NCBI GenBank assembly: GCA_017527495.1
Contig: JAFXPY010000040.1
Span: 1 to 55,211 of the forward strand
Reading direction: 5' to 3'
Length of the DNA stretch: 55,211 nucleotides
DNA from: Paludibacteraceae bacterium
GTDB taxonomy: Bacteria; Bacteroidota; Bacteroidia; Bacteroidales; Paludibacteraceae
In this document: one piece after another, positions 17,624 through 27,190 of the stretch
Layout: each line of letters starts with the position of its first letter
Position numbering within the stretch: position 1 is the first letter of the stretch
Position numbers and translations under genes: made by a program
Notes under the pieces: model-generated
Seen by the model: the letters and a program-made list of their open reading frames with translations, nothing else
What the model was told of the DNA's origin: nothing
Databases searched by the model: none

Positions 17624-19540
17624 ATGAAACATACATATCTTTATATGTTGTTGTGTTTGGTATGCACAACAACTCTTTTTGCGCAAAAGCGCAATTTCCA
17701 ACTCGATGAAGTTGAAGTTGTTGGCCAACAACAACAAACCGCCAACCAATATAGAAATACCATCATTACTCTTGACGCAGAACAAATCCAAGCCACTCCA
17801 AGCGTCACACTCAATGAATTGCTTGACTTGCTCCCAGGGGTTGATATCCGCACACGCGGTGCCAATGGCGCACAAGCTGATATATCAATGCGAGGCGGCA
17901 CCAACGACCAAGTACTCATTCTGCTCAATGGCGTTAACATCACCGATCCTCGAACAGGTCATGCCAATCTTGACCTGCCTATTGACCTTGCAACAGTAAG
18001 TCATATTGAGGTACTGCAAGGAACGGCATTAGAGCAATTCGGGCTCAACGCTTTTGCAGGCGCTATCAACATCATTACGATGCAACCAATGCCACGCGAC
18101 ACTATGCAACATCATATTGCTCTAAGTGCCGGAAGCTATGGCTATATAGCACCTTCATACGCCATCAACCAGCAAACAAAAAAAGTTCGCTGGCAAGCAG
18201 CCACTAACTACAACCACTCTACCGGATATATATATAACACCGACTATTCATACGCTAATCTTTTCACAGCCGGCGAAGCACAATCACAAGCAGGTGAATG
18301 GCAATGGCAGGTGGGCTCACAATACAAAAAATTCGGTTCTAATGCCTTCTATACACTCAAATATCCCGACCAATATGAGACGACAAAAGCAATCATTGCC
18401 TCCGCCTCGTGGAACAAACATTTCAACCATTGGCAACTTGCCTCTACAGCTTACTATAGACTGCATCACGACACATGGTACCTCTTTCGACCTAACACAC
18501 CAAACTACCCCGCCAACTACAACCCTAATCGCCATATAACCCAAACCGCAGCACTCAACTTCAAAGCACACTATTCTACAGAAATAGGGCGAACAAGTTT
18601 CGGATTAGAAGTCAGAAACGAACATATTCTCTCGTCTGTCTTGGGTGAGTTGCGCGACTCCGCCGCCTCTCATTTCAATCCATACGCCTACGAAAAAAAC
18701 AGGCTTAACATCAACTATTTCGCTCAGCAGACATTTGTTTGGGCAGACAATTGGACAGCACAGATTGGTCTTGCCGGCAACTATAACACTATGTTCCGCC
18801 ACAACTATGCATTCAATGCCCAAATTGCCTATGTCTATGCTCCGCAATCGTCTGTTTACGCTTCTGCCAATCGCACACTTCGTCTGCCTACATTCACAGA
18901 TTTATATTATAAATCAGTCAGTCAAATTGCCAACACAGACCTCTCGCCCGAACATAGCTACAATTTTGAGATTGGAACAAAATACAATGATTTACTCGCT
19001 AATCAATGGCGTATTTCTTTGTCTGTTGCCACATATTATCGCATAGGAAAAAACATTATCGACTGGGCCAAAAGGCCACAAGACGAGAAGTGGCTTTCAA
19101 TGAATCATACTCGTGTTGATGCTATGGGAGGCGAAGCAACACTGCAAGTGAGCAAAAACAAATGGTTCGTACAAGCAAGTTATTCATTCACTAATCTCGT
19201 ACAAACAATGGACAAAGAGTATGCTGACTATATTTCTAAATATGCACTTGACTACTTGCGGCATAAGGCGACATTACAATTCGGTCATCCCATCTACAAA
19301 GGTTTTGGTGGACGATGGACGCTGACCTATCAACAACGCAACGGCGACTACATCAATGCCCAAAATGAGGTGTGTGCCTACAAAGCTGTCTATTTACTTG
19401 ACGGAAGACTCTTTTGGAAGAACAACAAAATCGAAGTCTATGCCGAAGGCTCCAACTTACTCAATCTTGCCTACTACGATTATGGCGGCATCGTACAACC
19501 ACGCCGATGGCTCAAAGCAGGCATAGTACTGAATCTATAA
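17624..19540 (+). CDS. TonB-dependent receptor, BtuB-like
   Basis: A 638-residue outer-membrane receptor. Signal peptide about 1-21 (ending LFAQ); TonB-box-like LDEVEVVG right after it; plug domain about 45-150 (LNELLDLLPGVDIRTRG, then ADISMRGGTNDQVLILLNG, and VSHIEVLQG); then a 22-strand-type barrel with a C-terminal aromatic/hydrophobic end (LKAGIVLNL). The compact size and missing N-terminal carboxypeptidase-like domain separate it from SusC receptors and fit cobalamin or siderophore uptake. No cobalamin riboswitch was seen upstream, so the ligand is open. It probably shares the dapA transcript. Confidence 0.88.
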   Translation: MKHTYLYMLLCLVCTTTLFAQKRNFQLDEVEVVGQQQQTANQYRNTIITLDAEQIQATPSVTLNELLDLLPGVDIRTRGANGAQADISMRGGTNDQVLILLNGVNITDPRTGHANLDLPIDLATVSHIEVLQGTALEQFGLNAFAGAINIITMQPMPRDTMQHHIALSAGSYGYIAPSYAINQQTKKVRWQAATNYNHSTGYIYNTDYSYANLFTAGEAQSQAGEWQWQVGSQYKKFGSNAFYTLKYPDQYETTKAIIASASWNKHFNHWQLASTAYYRLHHDTWYLFRPNTPNYPANYNPNRHITQTAALNFKAHYSTEIGRTSFGLEVRNEHILSSVLGELRDSAASHFNPYAYEKNRLNINYFAQQTFVWADNWTAQIGLAGNYNTMFRHNYAFNAQIAYVYAPQSSVYASANRTLRLPTFTDLYYKSVSQIANTDLSPEHSYNFEIGTKYNDLLANQWRISLSVATYYRIGKNIIDWAKRPQDEKWLSMNHTRVDAMGGEATLQVSKNKWFVQASYSFTNLVQTMDKEYADYISKYALDYLRHKATLQFGHPIYKGFGGRWTLTYQQRNGDYINAQNEVCAYKAVYLLDGRLFWKNNKIEVYAEGSNLLNLAYYDYGGIVQPRRWLKAGIVLNL

Positions 19541-19542
19541 AT

Positions 19543-19584
19543 AAAAAAAACGATGTCTACTTTTATGTTGGCATCGTTTTTTTT
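19543..19584. terminator. Bidirectional terminator between TonB receptor and alkaline phosphatase
   Basis: Stem of 13 bp: eight A plus CGATG (19543-19555) with CATCG plus eight T (19572-19584), loop 16 bases. T runs on both strands suit the two converging genes. Confidence 0.85.
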
Positions 19585-19604
19585 CTATCTTGTATCGACA
19601 ATTT

Positions 19605-21101
19605 TTATTGCTCAAAGATAACAACCGGTTCCGGTTTTTCTTCTTTGATTTCCGGTCTTGCTTTTGGGGTTGCAAGTTCGAGTATCTTCATCGGTATCTC
19701 AGTATTGTCTTGCCAACCATTGAATTTCTCGGCGCCAACACCTATTGCATAAACAGGCACATTGGCAGCAGTATGTCCGCGTGTTGTCCAAGCAATCTGT
19801 CCACGCTTGTCAAGTATCTTTGTTGCTACAACGCCAAAATCATACTCCTCACCAAATGACGTGCTGACAATCTTTTTCTCATTGCCAGAAAGTTTGTACC
19901 AGCAATTCATCAAAGCATTATTCTCGTCGTCGGTAAGTTCTGTTGCGGTGTAGAATCCAAAGTAGTCAGTAAGGTCTTGCTTTACATCTTCCCATACGTA
20001 TGGAGCAGGTTTTTTCTTGCCTTCTTCCGGTTCTTTGATTGATTTTTTGTAGCGGCTACGTACCATTTTGTTGAACTCATAACCTGACTTTTGCTGTGCG
20101 TCAATAGCCTTTAGATTGAGCGTATAGTCGCCGTCACGACCTAATGAGAGACCACCTGTTTCATGGTCTGCAGTGATAACAATGAGTGTTGAATCAGGGT
20201 GTTCCTGATAGAACTGATAAGCAATTTTGATTGCCTCATCCATCTCAATAACTTCGTGGAAAGCCGCAAGCGCGTCATTATTGTGACATCCCCAGTCAAT
20301 CATACCGCCTTCAATCATCATAAAGAAGCCGTTCTCCTTCGGGGTAAATTCAATAGCTGCTTTTGTGATTTGGGCAAGAGTGAGGTCGTCATTGTCGCGG
20401 TCGATTTCGTAAGGGATAGATGAAGCAGCCTTGAAATCTCTATTTTTCAGACCATCTTTTTCTTGCACAAGAATCATCTTCTTTGCTGTGGCTTTTTTCT
20501 CATTAAAATCAGCCCAACCACGAGCTATGGTATAACCTGCCGTTTCAGCCTTTGAATAGAGACTCGGTTTGTTAGGGTTGTTTTTGTCGATAGGGGATTG
20601 GAAACCGGCTCCTGCAAAGAAATCAAAACCTGATTCAGGCAATTGGCTACCAATTTTGTAGTACGACTTGCGATTTGGCACATTAGCATAAAAACATGCC
20701 GGTGTTGCATGGTCAATACTGACAGATGTGCATATAGCAATGGCGCGACCCTTCGATTGTAGTGTTTTGGCAATTGACATAACGGGCTTCTTAGCTGCGT
20801 CAACTCCGACAGCACTATTGTTGGTTTTCACACCGGCGGCAAGAGCTGTTCCGGCTGCTGCAGAATCGGTAATACCATTACTCTTTGAGTAGGTACGAGC
20901 CATTCCGGCAACAGGAAACTTAGTGAAAAACAAAGGTGAATAACCTATCTTACCGGCCTTCTCGGCAAGATACATTTCTGTGCCTAAAACTTGATTAGGT
21001 CCCATTCCATCACCAATGAAATAGAACACATACTTTGCTTCCTGAGCACTCACAAAAAGCGTCAAGCAAAGTAAAGCCAAACTAATGAATAATTTACGCA
21101 T
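19605..21101 (-). CDS. Alkaline phosphatase (PhoA family), secreted
   Basis: About 498 residues from the ATG at 21101, which gives a clean signal peptide (MRKLFISLALLCLTLFVSAQ). The metal Asp lies in FIGDGMG, the nucleophile Ser80 in TDSAAAGTALAAG, and metal ligands in MIEGGMIDWGCHNND and TADHETGG; a further His is in RGHTAANVPVYAIG. It releases phosphate from organic esters outside the cytoplasm. An in-frame ATG at 21113 is less likely. It diverges from a VTC polyphosphate operon, which suggests a shared phosphate theme (inference). Confidence 0.93.
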   Translation of the reverse strand: MRKLFISLALLCLTLFVSAQEAKYVFYFIGDGMGPNQVLGTEMYLAEKAGKIGYSPLFFTKFPVAGMARTYSKSNGITDSAAAGTALAAGVKTNNSAVGVDAAKKPVMSIAKTLQSKGRAIAICTSVSIDHATPACFYANVPNRKSYYKIGSQLPESGFDFFAGAGFQSPIDKNNPNKPSLYSKAETAGYTIARGWADFNEKKATAKKMILVQEKDGLKNRDFKAASSIPYEIDRDNDDLTLAQITKAAIEFTPKENGFFMMIEGGMIDWGCHNNDALAAFHEVIEMDEAIKIAYQFYQEHPDSTLIVITADHETGGLSLGRDGDYTLNLKAIDAQQKSGYEFNKMVRSRYKKSIKEPEEGKKKPAPYVWEDVKQDLTDYFGFYTATELTDDENNALMNCWYKLSGNEKKIVSTSFGEEYDFGVVATKILDKRGQIAWTTRGHTAANVPVYAIGVGAEKFNGWQDNTEIPMKILELATPKARPEIKEEKPEPVVIFEQ

Positions 21102-21143
21102 AATATCAATCATTTATAAAAAATCGTTAAAAAATATCACCCA

Positions 21144-21175
21144 CAAAGTTAATTTTTTTTATTGAAATAAACAAA
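21144..21175 (-). promoter_or_regulatory. Promoter of alkaline phosphatase
   Basis: Minus strand: TAACTTTG at 21151-21144 and TTTG at 21175-21172, 20 bases apart. Confidence 0.7.
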
Positions 21176-21210
21176 TTATCATCTTTTTTTTATCATTTGT
21201 GGCATTTTTT

Positions 21211-21240
21211 TTGCATTTCTTGAAAATTAAATTAATTTTG
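21211..21240 (+). promoter_or_regulatory. Promoter of the VTC operon
   Basis: TAATTTTG at 21233-21240 with TTGC near 21211-21214. It lies 21 bases before the first ATG and diverges from the phosphatase promoter, 35 bases away. Confidence 0.6.
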
Positions 21241-21261
21241 CACCGCAATTTTTTTGAGAAA

Positions 21262-21684
21262 ATGAAAAATAGATTATTTATTTTAGTCGGACTTATGGTT
21301 TTGTCAGTATGCAGTTACGCTCAAGTAGTAAGTCCTGAAACTCTTGCTAAACGCGCAAAACGCAAAAATCTAACTGTCAAAGAATGGAACACCGATGCCA
21401 AGATGAAAACCCGCTGGCTCGACCATGTTACTGTCTATGACAACGAGGGACGCAAAATAGAAGAAATAGAGTACGCCACATATGGGCAAAAGGAGCGTGT
21501 AACTATTGAATACGATGAAAACGGACTTGTTGCAAAAGAGATTGTTTACGACGACCGCAACAAACCCGTTCGCCAACGCAAATACACCTACAACGAAAAC
21601 GGGACAAAGGCCAAACAATACAACTATTTGCCTAACGGCAAGCTCTATTCCGTCAAAGTGTTTGAATATATCTTTGCCGACTGA
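21262..21684 (+). CDS. Secreted protein with YD/RHS-like short repeats
   Basis: A 140-residue protein from the ATG at 21262 (a longer frame from 21199 would cross the predicted promoter). Signal peptide MKNRLFILVGLMVLSVCSYA, then three to four repeats of about 20 residues: VYDNEGRKIEEIEYATYG, IEYDENGLVAKEIVYDD, YTYNENGTKAKQYNY, LPNGKLYSVKVFEY. The pattern Y-[DN]-x-[NG]-G-x-x-x-x-x-x-x-Y resembles RHS/YD or MORN-like antiparallel strands. Its stop overlaps the next ATG by one base. Function is unknown; the tight coupling to VTC suggests a periplasmic partner. Confidence 0.75.
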   Translation: MKNRLFILVGLMVLSVCSYAQVVSPETLAKRAKRKNLTVKEWNTDAKMKTRWLDHVTVYDNEGRKIEEIEYATYGQKERVTIEYDENGLVAKEIVYDDRNKPVRQRKYTYNENGTKAKQYNYLPNGKLYSVKVFEYIFAD

Positions 21685-22466
21685 TGGAAACATGGCAAGA
21701 CATATTACTGCAGATGCGTCCTATTTCGCTTGACGAGATGTCGGCAATAAAGCTCATGAACCGCATTGACACTAAATACATTGCCAACATCGATTTTCTT
21801 CCGCAAATTTTACGACAAGCAAAAGAGCGTGGCTACTACGCACAAGAGATAGGCCACAAGCGTGTTGCCGAATACGATACACTCTATTTCGACACCACAA
21901 ACCTTGACATGTTTGTGATGCACCACAATCGTCATCTGCGTCGGCAAAAAATTCGCATTAGAAAATATATCGACTCCGATCTGACGTTTCTTGAAGTTAA
22001 GAACAAAACCAACACAGGCAGGACAAAGAAAAAACGTCGCCAGATATTTGAAGGCGATTTTCCCTCAAACCTAACCGCCGACCTCGCTTCGATGCCTGAT
22101 GTTCAGCAATTCATACTCGACAAATCGGTGTTTGATGTTGACACGCTGCAACCTCAACTCAGCACCCGATTCAAAAGAATAACATTGGTAAACAGCGGCC
22201 ACACCGAACGACTGACTATTGACCTCTCATTGCAGTGGGAAAACAAGCAAACAGGCAGAACAAAATGCTTCGAAAAGCTTATGGTCATTGAACTCAAACA
22301 AGACGGACTTGTCAGCAGCGAAATGAAAGATATTCTACTCGGAATGCATATTCACCCATGCAAAATGAGCAAGTACTGCATCGGAGTGACACTCACTAAT
22401 CCAGTTGCTAAACACAACCGCTTCAAACAAAAAATACGAAAGATAAAGAAAATAACAGAGAGGTGA
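21684..22466 (+). CDS. VTC-domain polyphosphate polymerase-like protein
   Basis: A 260-residue CYTH-like tunnel protein of the VTC domain. The features seen fit: NRIDTKYIA near residue 26, RIRKYIDSDLTFLEVKNK with alternating basic and acidic residues, KKKRRQIF, STRFKRITLVN, RLTIDLSLQW and VIELKQDG. In yeast Vtc4 the domain makes polyphosphate from ATP. Bacterial versions are less studied; they commonly sit beside DUF4956, as here. No membrane segment is present, so membrane attachment would come through the neighbour. Confidence 0.85.
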   Translation: METWQDILLQMRPISLDEMSAIKLMNRIDTKYIANIDFLPQILRQAKERGYYAQEIGHKRVAEYDTLYFDTTNLDMFVMHHNRHLRRQKIRIRKYIDSDLTFLEVKNKTNTGRTKKKRRQIFEGDFPSNLTADLASMPDVQQFILDKSVFDVDTLQPQLSTRFKRITLVNSGHTERLTIDLSLQWENKQTGRTKCFEKLMVIELKQDGLVSSEMKDILLGMHIHPCKMSKYCIGVTLTNPVAKHNRFKQKIRKIKKITER

Positions 22467-22467
22467 A

Positions 22468-22507
22468 GATTTCAAAATTTGAAAATTTGAAGATTTGAAG
22501 ATTTGAT
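22468..22507 (+). repeat. Tandem 8-bp repeat GATTTGAA (array B, 5 units)
   Basis: Units from 22468: GATTTCAA, AATTTGAA, AATTTGAA, GATTTGAA, GATTTGAT. It begins one base after the VTC stop codon, between VTC and DUF4956. It is the same unit and strand as the arrays at 17533 and 24129. Confidence 0.9.
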
Positions 22508-22531
22508 TAGAAAAAAATAAAACACATTATT

Positions 22532-23302
22532 ATGATACAAGAACAAACCATTATGAACCCGACAACAGAATTTGTCGAGACACAATTAGATAGTGCCTTC
22601 ATGCAAACCGAAGCACTGCCGGAAACGATGTCTGACATGGCAGACGCAAGCCTCACTATGTTTATGGGCGTTCCTGTGTGGGAACCCGACAGCGTACTCA
22701 ACCTGACTATTCGTTTTCTGTTCAACCTACTCGTTACATTTATAATTGTCGGACTAATCTATTACCGCAAAAATGGTCAACGAAGCTTCGCCCTATCGTT
22801 CATGCTTTTCTCCGTGACGATGTATCTTCTCATTGGATTAATGGAAAATCTGGAACTCCAAATAGGCTTTACACTCGGTCTGTTCGCCATTTTCGGAATG
22901 ATACGCTATCGAACCGAGACTCTACCTGTTCGCGAAATGACCTACTTGTTTGTAATTATCGGAGTTGCCGTAATCAACGGACTATCTATGGCAGTCAGTT
23001 GGGCAGAGCTTCTGCTTGCCAATCTATTCATCATCTGCCTCTCTATTGCTCTTGAAGCATGGGCTGCAAGAGGAAAAACAACAACAAAAATCATATTGTA
23101 CGAAAAAATTGACAACATCAAACCCGAACGTCGCGCCGAACTACTTGCCGACCTCAAAGAACGTACCGGATTGGACATCATAGACATCGAAATCGGACAC
23201 ATCGACTTCCTGCGCGACGTGGCCTATATCAAAGTGAAATACGTGTTGAAAAAAGGAGAAGTAAACACCATAGGCAATCAAACCAAATTTAAAGAAGTAT
23301 AA
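22532..23302 (+). CDS. DUF4956 membrane protein
   Basis: A 256-residue protein with a soluble N-terminus (about 1-50), four membrane segments (about 58-80, 86-103, 108-125 and 135-172), and a soluble C-terminal domain (about 180-256, KIILYEKIDNIKPERRAELL and VAYIKVKYVLKKGEVN) resembling the MgtC tail. DUF4956 is known mainly by its association with VTC genes. It could anchor the polymerase or move its product or a regulatory ion; that is inference. A shorter start at 22553 (MNPTTEF) is possible. Confidence 0.82.
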   Translation: MIQEQTIMNPTTEFVETQLDSAFMQTEALPETMSDMADASLTMFMGVPVWEPDSVLNLTIRFLFNLLVTFIIVGLIYYRKNGQRSFALSFMLFSVTMYLLIGLMENLELQIGFTLGLFAIFGMIRYRTETLPVREMTYLFVIIGVAVINGLSMAVSWAELLLANLFIICLSIALEAWAARGKTTTKIILYEKIDNIKPERRAELLADLKERTGLDIIDIEIGHIDFLRDVAYIKVKYVLKKGEVNTIGNQTKFKEV

Positions 23303-23306
23303 AACA

Positions 23307-24128
23307 ATGAAAAAAAAATACGCCACCATCATACTTGCGCTTGTAAGCCTGTCAGCCATGGCCGACAACTATAAATATGCCGCTGCACTCAAAGACTCGG
23401 CTCAAACGACACTACAAAATAGAATCGAAGCAGAAGCAGATTTCAAATTCAATTATCTCACTCTTTCAATAGGCGAGGAAGTACGCTCAAATCTCTACCC
23501 TAATGCACAATTCTCGCAATCGAACACAACTGTAGGACTGACTGTTCCAATCGTAAAAGGAGAAATATTTGGACTTAGCGGACATGCACACTATATGTTA
23601 CGCGTCAAAGGAAATCAGCTTGCAAAAGACACTGTGAATATACAAAAAGTTCTGCGCCACCGTGTGTATTTCGGCCTGACTCAATCATTCAAAATGGGTA
23701 TGTACAAGAATTGGCAACTATCACTCAAGGAAAGAGCTGTAGTAGATATGCGTTTTGACGAATTCAATGAGTATCAGCATCAGCGCTATACATGGGAAAT
23801 GCGCTATCGTCTGCAACTACAATACAAGGCACTTTCTCAACCACTAACACCATACGTCTGGACAGAACTAATCCACTCTTGCAACCTAACCGATGCACAA
23901 AAATACTATACCAACAATAAGCAAATCATTACTGACGTGCGTTGTGCATTAGGACTAAAATGGAAAATCAATCAAGATAATTCACTCAATTTCTACTTGC
24001 GCTACGACTGGACTCGCGATATTGATGTCGACCTCAATGCCAAAGGCACAAAAATCAAATCTGCTTACGACATCAAGCAAAACACAGTTATCATAGGCAT
24101 TGCATACAATTTCGGATACAAGAAATAG
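23307..24128 (+). CDS. DUF2490-like outer-membrane beta-barrel protein
   Basis: A 273-residue protein with a signal peptide (MKKKYATIILALVSLSAMA) and many amphipathic strands with aromatic ends, closing with IIGIAYNFGYKK. The content (RVYFGLTQSFKMG, KNWQLSLKERAVVDMRF) is similar to DUF2490 proteins. It begins 4 bases after the DUF4956 stop. With the VTC and DUF4956 genes it makes a set covering cytoplasm, inner membrane and outer membrane. Barrel architecture is well supported; the function is not known. Confidence 0.72.
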   Translation: MKKKYATIILALVSLSAMADNYKYAAALKDSAQTTLQNRIEAEADFKFNYLTLSIGEEVRSNLYPNAQFSQSNTTVGLTVPIVKGEIFGLSGHAHYMLRVKGNQLAKDTVNIQKVLRHRVYFGLTQSFKMGMYKNWQLSLKERAVVDMRFDEFNEYQHQRYTWEMRYRLQLQYKALSQPLTPYVWTELIHSCNLTDAQKYYTNNKQIITDVRCALGLKWKINQDNSLNFYLRYDWTRDIDVDLNAKGTKIKSAYDIKQNTVIIGIAYNFGYKK

Positions 24129-24164
24129 GATTTGATAATTTGAAGATTTGAAGATTTGAAGATT
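24129..24164 (+). repeat. Tandem 8-bp repeat GATTTGAA (array C, 4.5 units)
   Basis: Units from 24129: GATTTGAT, AATTTGAA, GATTTGAA, GATTTGAA, GATT. It begins right after the stop codon of the DUF2490-like gene and ends 6 bases before the operon terminator. Confidence 0.9.
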
Positions 24165-24170
24165 CCATAG

Positions 24171-24197
24171 GGCGTACTGCAATGTACGCCTTTTTTT
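24171..24197 (+). terminator. Terminator of the VTC operon
   Basis: Stem GGCGTAC / GTACGCC with loop TGCAAT, followed by seven T. Confidence 0.9.
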
Positions 24198-24258
24198 GTT
24201 TATCATCTATCATTTCAGACATTTATTGTGTGAAAAATAACAAAATCACTGAGTTTTT

Positions 24259-24290
24259 TTTGAATAATTGCAAAAATATTTCTATTTTTG
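24259..24290 (+). promoter_or_regulatory. Promoter of the esterase gene
   Basis: TTTG at 24259-24262 and TATTTTTG at 24283-24290, 20 bases apart, 22 bases before the ATG. Confidence 0.7.
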
Positions 24291-24303
24291 CGAAAATATT
24301 TAA

Positions 24304-25452
<1,149 letters not shown>

Positions 25453-25487
25453 TATAATACATACAATCAAAATCCCCAAAAAATACA

Positions 25488-25811
25488 ATCACCGATTTCA
25501 ATATAAATTCGGGGAGTGTAATCACCGATTTCAATATAAATTCAGGGAATATAATCACCGATTTCAATATAAATTCAGGGAGTATAATCACCGATTTCAA
25601 TATAAATTCGGGGAATATAATCACCAATTTCAATATAAATTCGGGGAATATAATCACCGATTTTAATATAAATTCGGGGAATATAATCACCGATTTCAAT
25701 ATAAATTCGGGGAATATAATCACCGATTTCAATATAAATTCGGGGAATATAATCACCAATTTCAATATAAATTCGGGGAATATAATCACCAATTTTAATA
25801 TAAATTTGGTG
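25488..25811. repeat. Array of ten 33-bp tandem repeats, each with a dyad, upstream of AAA ATPase
   Basis: Units start every 33 bases at 25488, 25521, 25554, 25587, 25620, 25653, 25686, 25719, 25752 and 25785. Each is ATCACCGATTTC, then AATATAAATTC, then GGGGAATATA, with few changes. CACCGA and TCGGGG form an imperfect dyad. In the last unit both arms are changed together, to CACCAA (25787-25792) and TTGGTG (25806-25811), making an almost perfect dyad whose right arm supplies the -33 TTTG of the downstream promoter. There are no unique spacers, so it is not CRISPR. The rest of the gap from 25453 to 25884 holds only that promoter. Confidence 0.95.
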
Positions 25812-25836
25812 ATTTCAGAAAAATATTGTACCTTTG
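25805..25836 (+). promoter_or_regulatory. Promoter of the AAA/DUF4143 ATPase, overlapping the last repeat
   Basis: TTTG at 25805-25808 and TACCTTTG at 25829-25836, 20 bases apart. The -33 element lies in the right arm of the tenth repeat, so a protein bound to that dyad would block the promoter. Confidence 0.72.
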
Positions 25837-25884
25837 CAATTGTTATATTTTTGAAATTTACTCTAATAACAAAATTGAAACATT

Positions 25885-27009
25885 ATGATCAAGCGACAGT
25901 TAGCAGACATATTAAAAAAAGATTTTTTTCGTGGTAAAGTATTGGCAATTATGGGGGCTCGTCAAACCGGAAAGACCACACTAATTGACCAGTTAGACAT
26001 TAAGAATGGTGAAGTTATTCGCTTTAACTGCGACGACCATACTGACGCTGAGAAATTAGAACACCCCACTCTAACTGACCTACACAATTTATTAGATAAC
26101 TACAGATATGTGCTTATTGATGAAGCTCAGCGCGTAAAAGACATAGGTTTAACTCTCAAAATGATTGCCGACACTTTCAAAAACAAGATTCAGGTAGTCG
26201 TTTCGGGCTCTTCCTCGTTTGATTTAAGCAATGAACTCAATGAGCCTGCCACAGGCAGAATGTTAGAGTATATGCTTTATCCTTTGTCAATGAGTGAGCT
26301 GGCTGCAGATTCATCGTGGAAGGACGTTGATAAACAGTTAGAGACAAGGCTTATATATGGTTGCTATCCTGAAGTTGTTACTGATCCCGCACATGCCAGA
26401 CAAACGCTCAACAATCTGACCAACAATTATTTGTATAAAGACATCTTATCATACAAAGGAATGCGAAAACCTGATGTTTTAGTTAGATTACTGCAAGCAT
26501 TAGCATTGCAAATAGGGAGCGAAGTATCGTATAGTGAGTTAGGGCGTACTGTGGGCATTGATAAGACAACCATAGAAAACTATATTGATTTGCTTGAGAA
26601 ATGTTTTGTTATATACAAGGTCAATTCACTAAGTAGAAATTTGCGTAAAGAGATACTTAAAGGAAAGAAAATATATTTCGTCGACAATGGCGTACGCAAT
26701 GCTTTGATACGCAATTTTTCTCCATTGCATCTCCGCCAGGATACAGGCATGTTGTGGGAAAACTTTATAATGAGCGAGCGAAGAAAATACAACACCACAA
26801 TAGGCAACGATGCAAACATATATTTTTGGAGAACACACGACCAAAAAGAGATTGACCTTATTGAGGAAAAAGATGGTAGATGGGACTGCTTTGAATTCAA
26901 GTTTAACCCCAACAAAAAGGCAAAACTACCTGCAGGATTCAGTGAGTCATATAGCAATAGCTCTTTTACAATTGTCAACCCAAGCAACTACCGCAACTTC
27001 ATAAGTTGA
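25885..27009 (+). CDS. AAA-family ATPase with DUF4143 C-terminal domain
   Basis: A 374-residue protein. Walker A is GARQTGKTT (residues 24-32), Walker B YVLIDEAQ (about 76-83), sensor-like VVVSGSSSF. A winged-helix segment follows (about 215-245, VSYSELGRTVGIDKTTIENYIDLLEK). The C-terminal DUF4143 domain (about 285-374) has EIDLIEE followed by FEFKF, matching the D ... ExK core of PD-(D/E)XK nuclease folds. The family is common and variable in number in Bacteroidales; its role is not established. It has its own promoter and is preceded by the 33-bp array. Confidence 0.85.
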   Translation: MIKRQLADILKKDFFRGKVLAIMGARQTGKTTLIDQLDIKNGEVIRFNCDDHTDAEKLEHPTLTDLHNLLDNYRYVLIDEAQRVKDIGLTLKMIADTFKNKIQVVVSGSSSFDLSNELNEPATGRMLEYMLYPLSMSELAADSSWKDVDKQLETRLIYGCYPEVVTDPAHARQTLNNLTNNYLYKDILSYKGMRKPDVLVRLLQALALQIGSEVSYSELGRTVGIDKTTIENYIDLLEKCFVIYKVNSLSRNLRKEILKGKKIYFVDNGVRNALIRNFSPLHLRQDTGMLWENFIMSERRKYNTTIGNDANIYFWRTHDQKEIDLIEEKDGRWDCFEFKFNPNKKAKLPAGFSESYSNSSFTIVNPSNYRNFIS

Positions 27010-27044
27010 AAAGACAAAGGAAGTAAACGTAATTTTATAATGAG

Positions 27045-27092
27045 TGTCCGATAAAGATAAAACTCCTAAAAGAAAAATATCTTTATCGGACA
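27045..27092. repeat. Perfect 15-bp inverted repeat after the AAA ATPase
   Basis: TGTCCGATAAAGATA at 27045-27059 and its exact complement at 27078-27092 enclose 18 bases. There is no T run on either side, so it is not a standard terminator, though it could stop or protect the transcript. A tiny mobile-element remnant is an alternative. Confidence 0.8.
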
Positions 27093-27190
27093 TCTATAAC
27101 CATTAATCTATTATTAATTAAGGTTTACTGAAAAAAAATCACTTCGGAAATAAACCATTCAACGAAAAGCAAAACACTACACTTTTAAAC

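Noticed and set aside
25488-25811. The 33-bp array as a CRISPR
   Set aside because: Units are contiguous with no unique spacers, and no cas gene is nearby.
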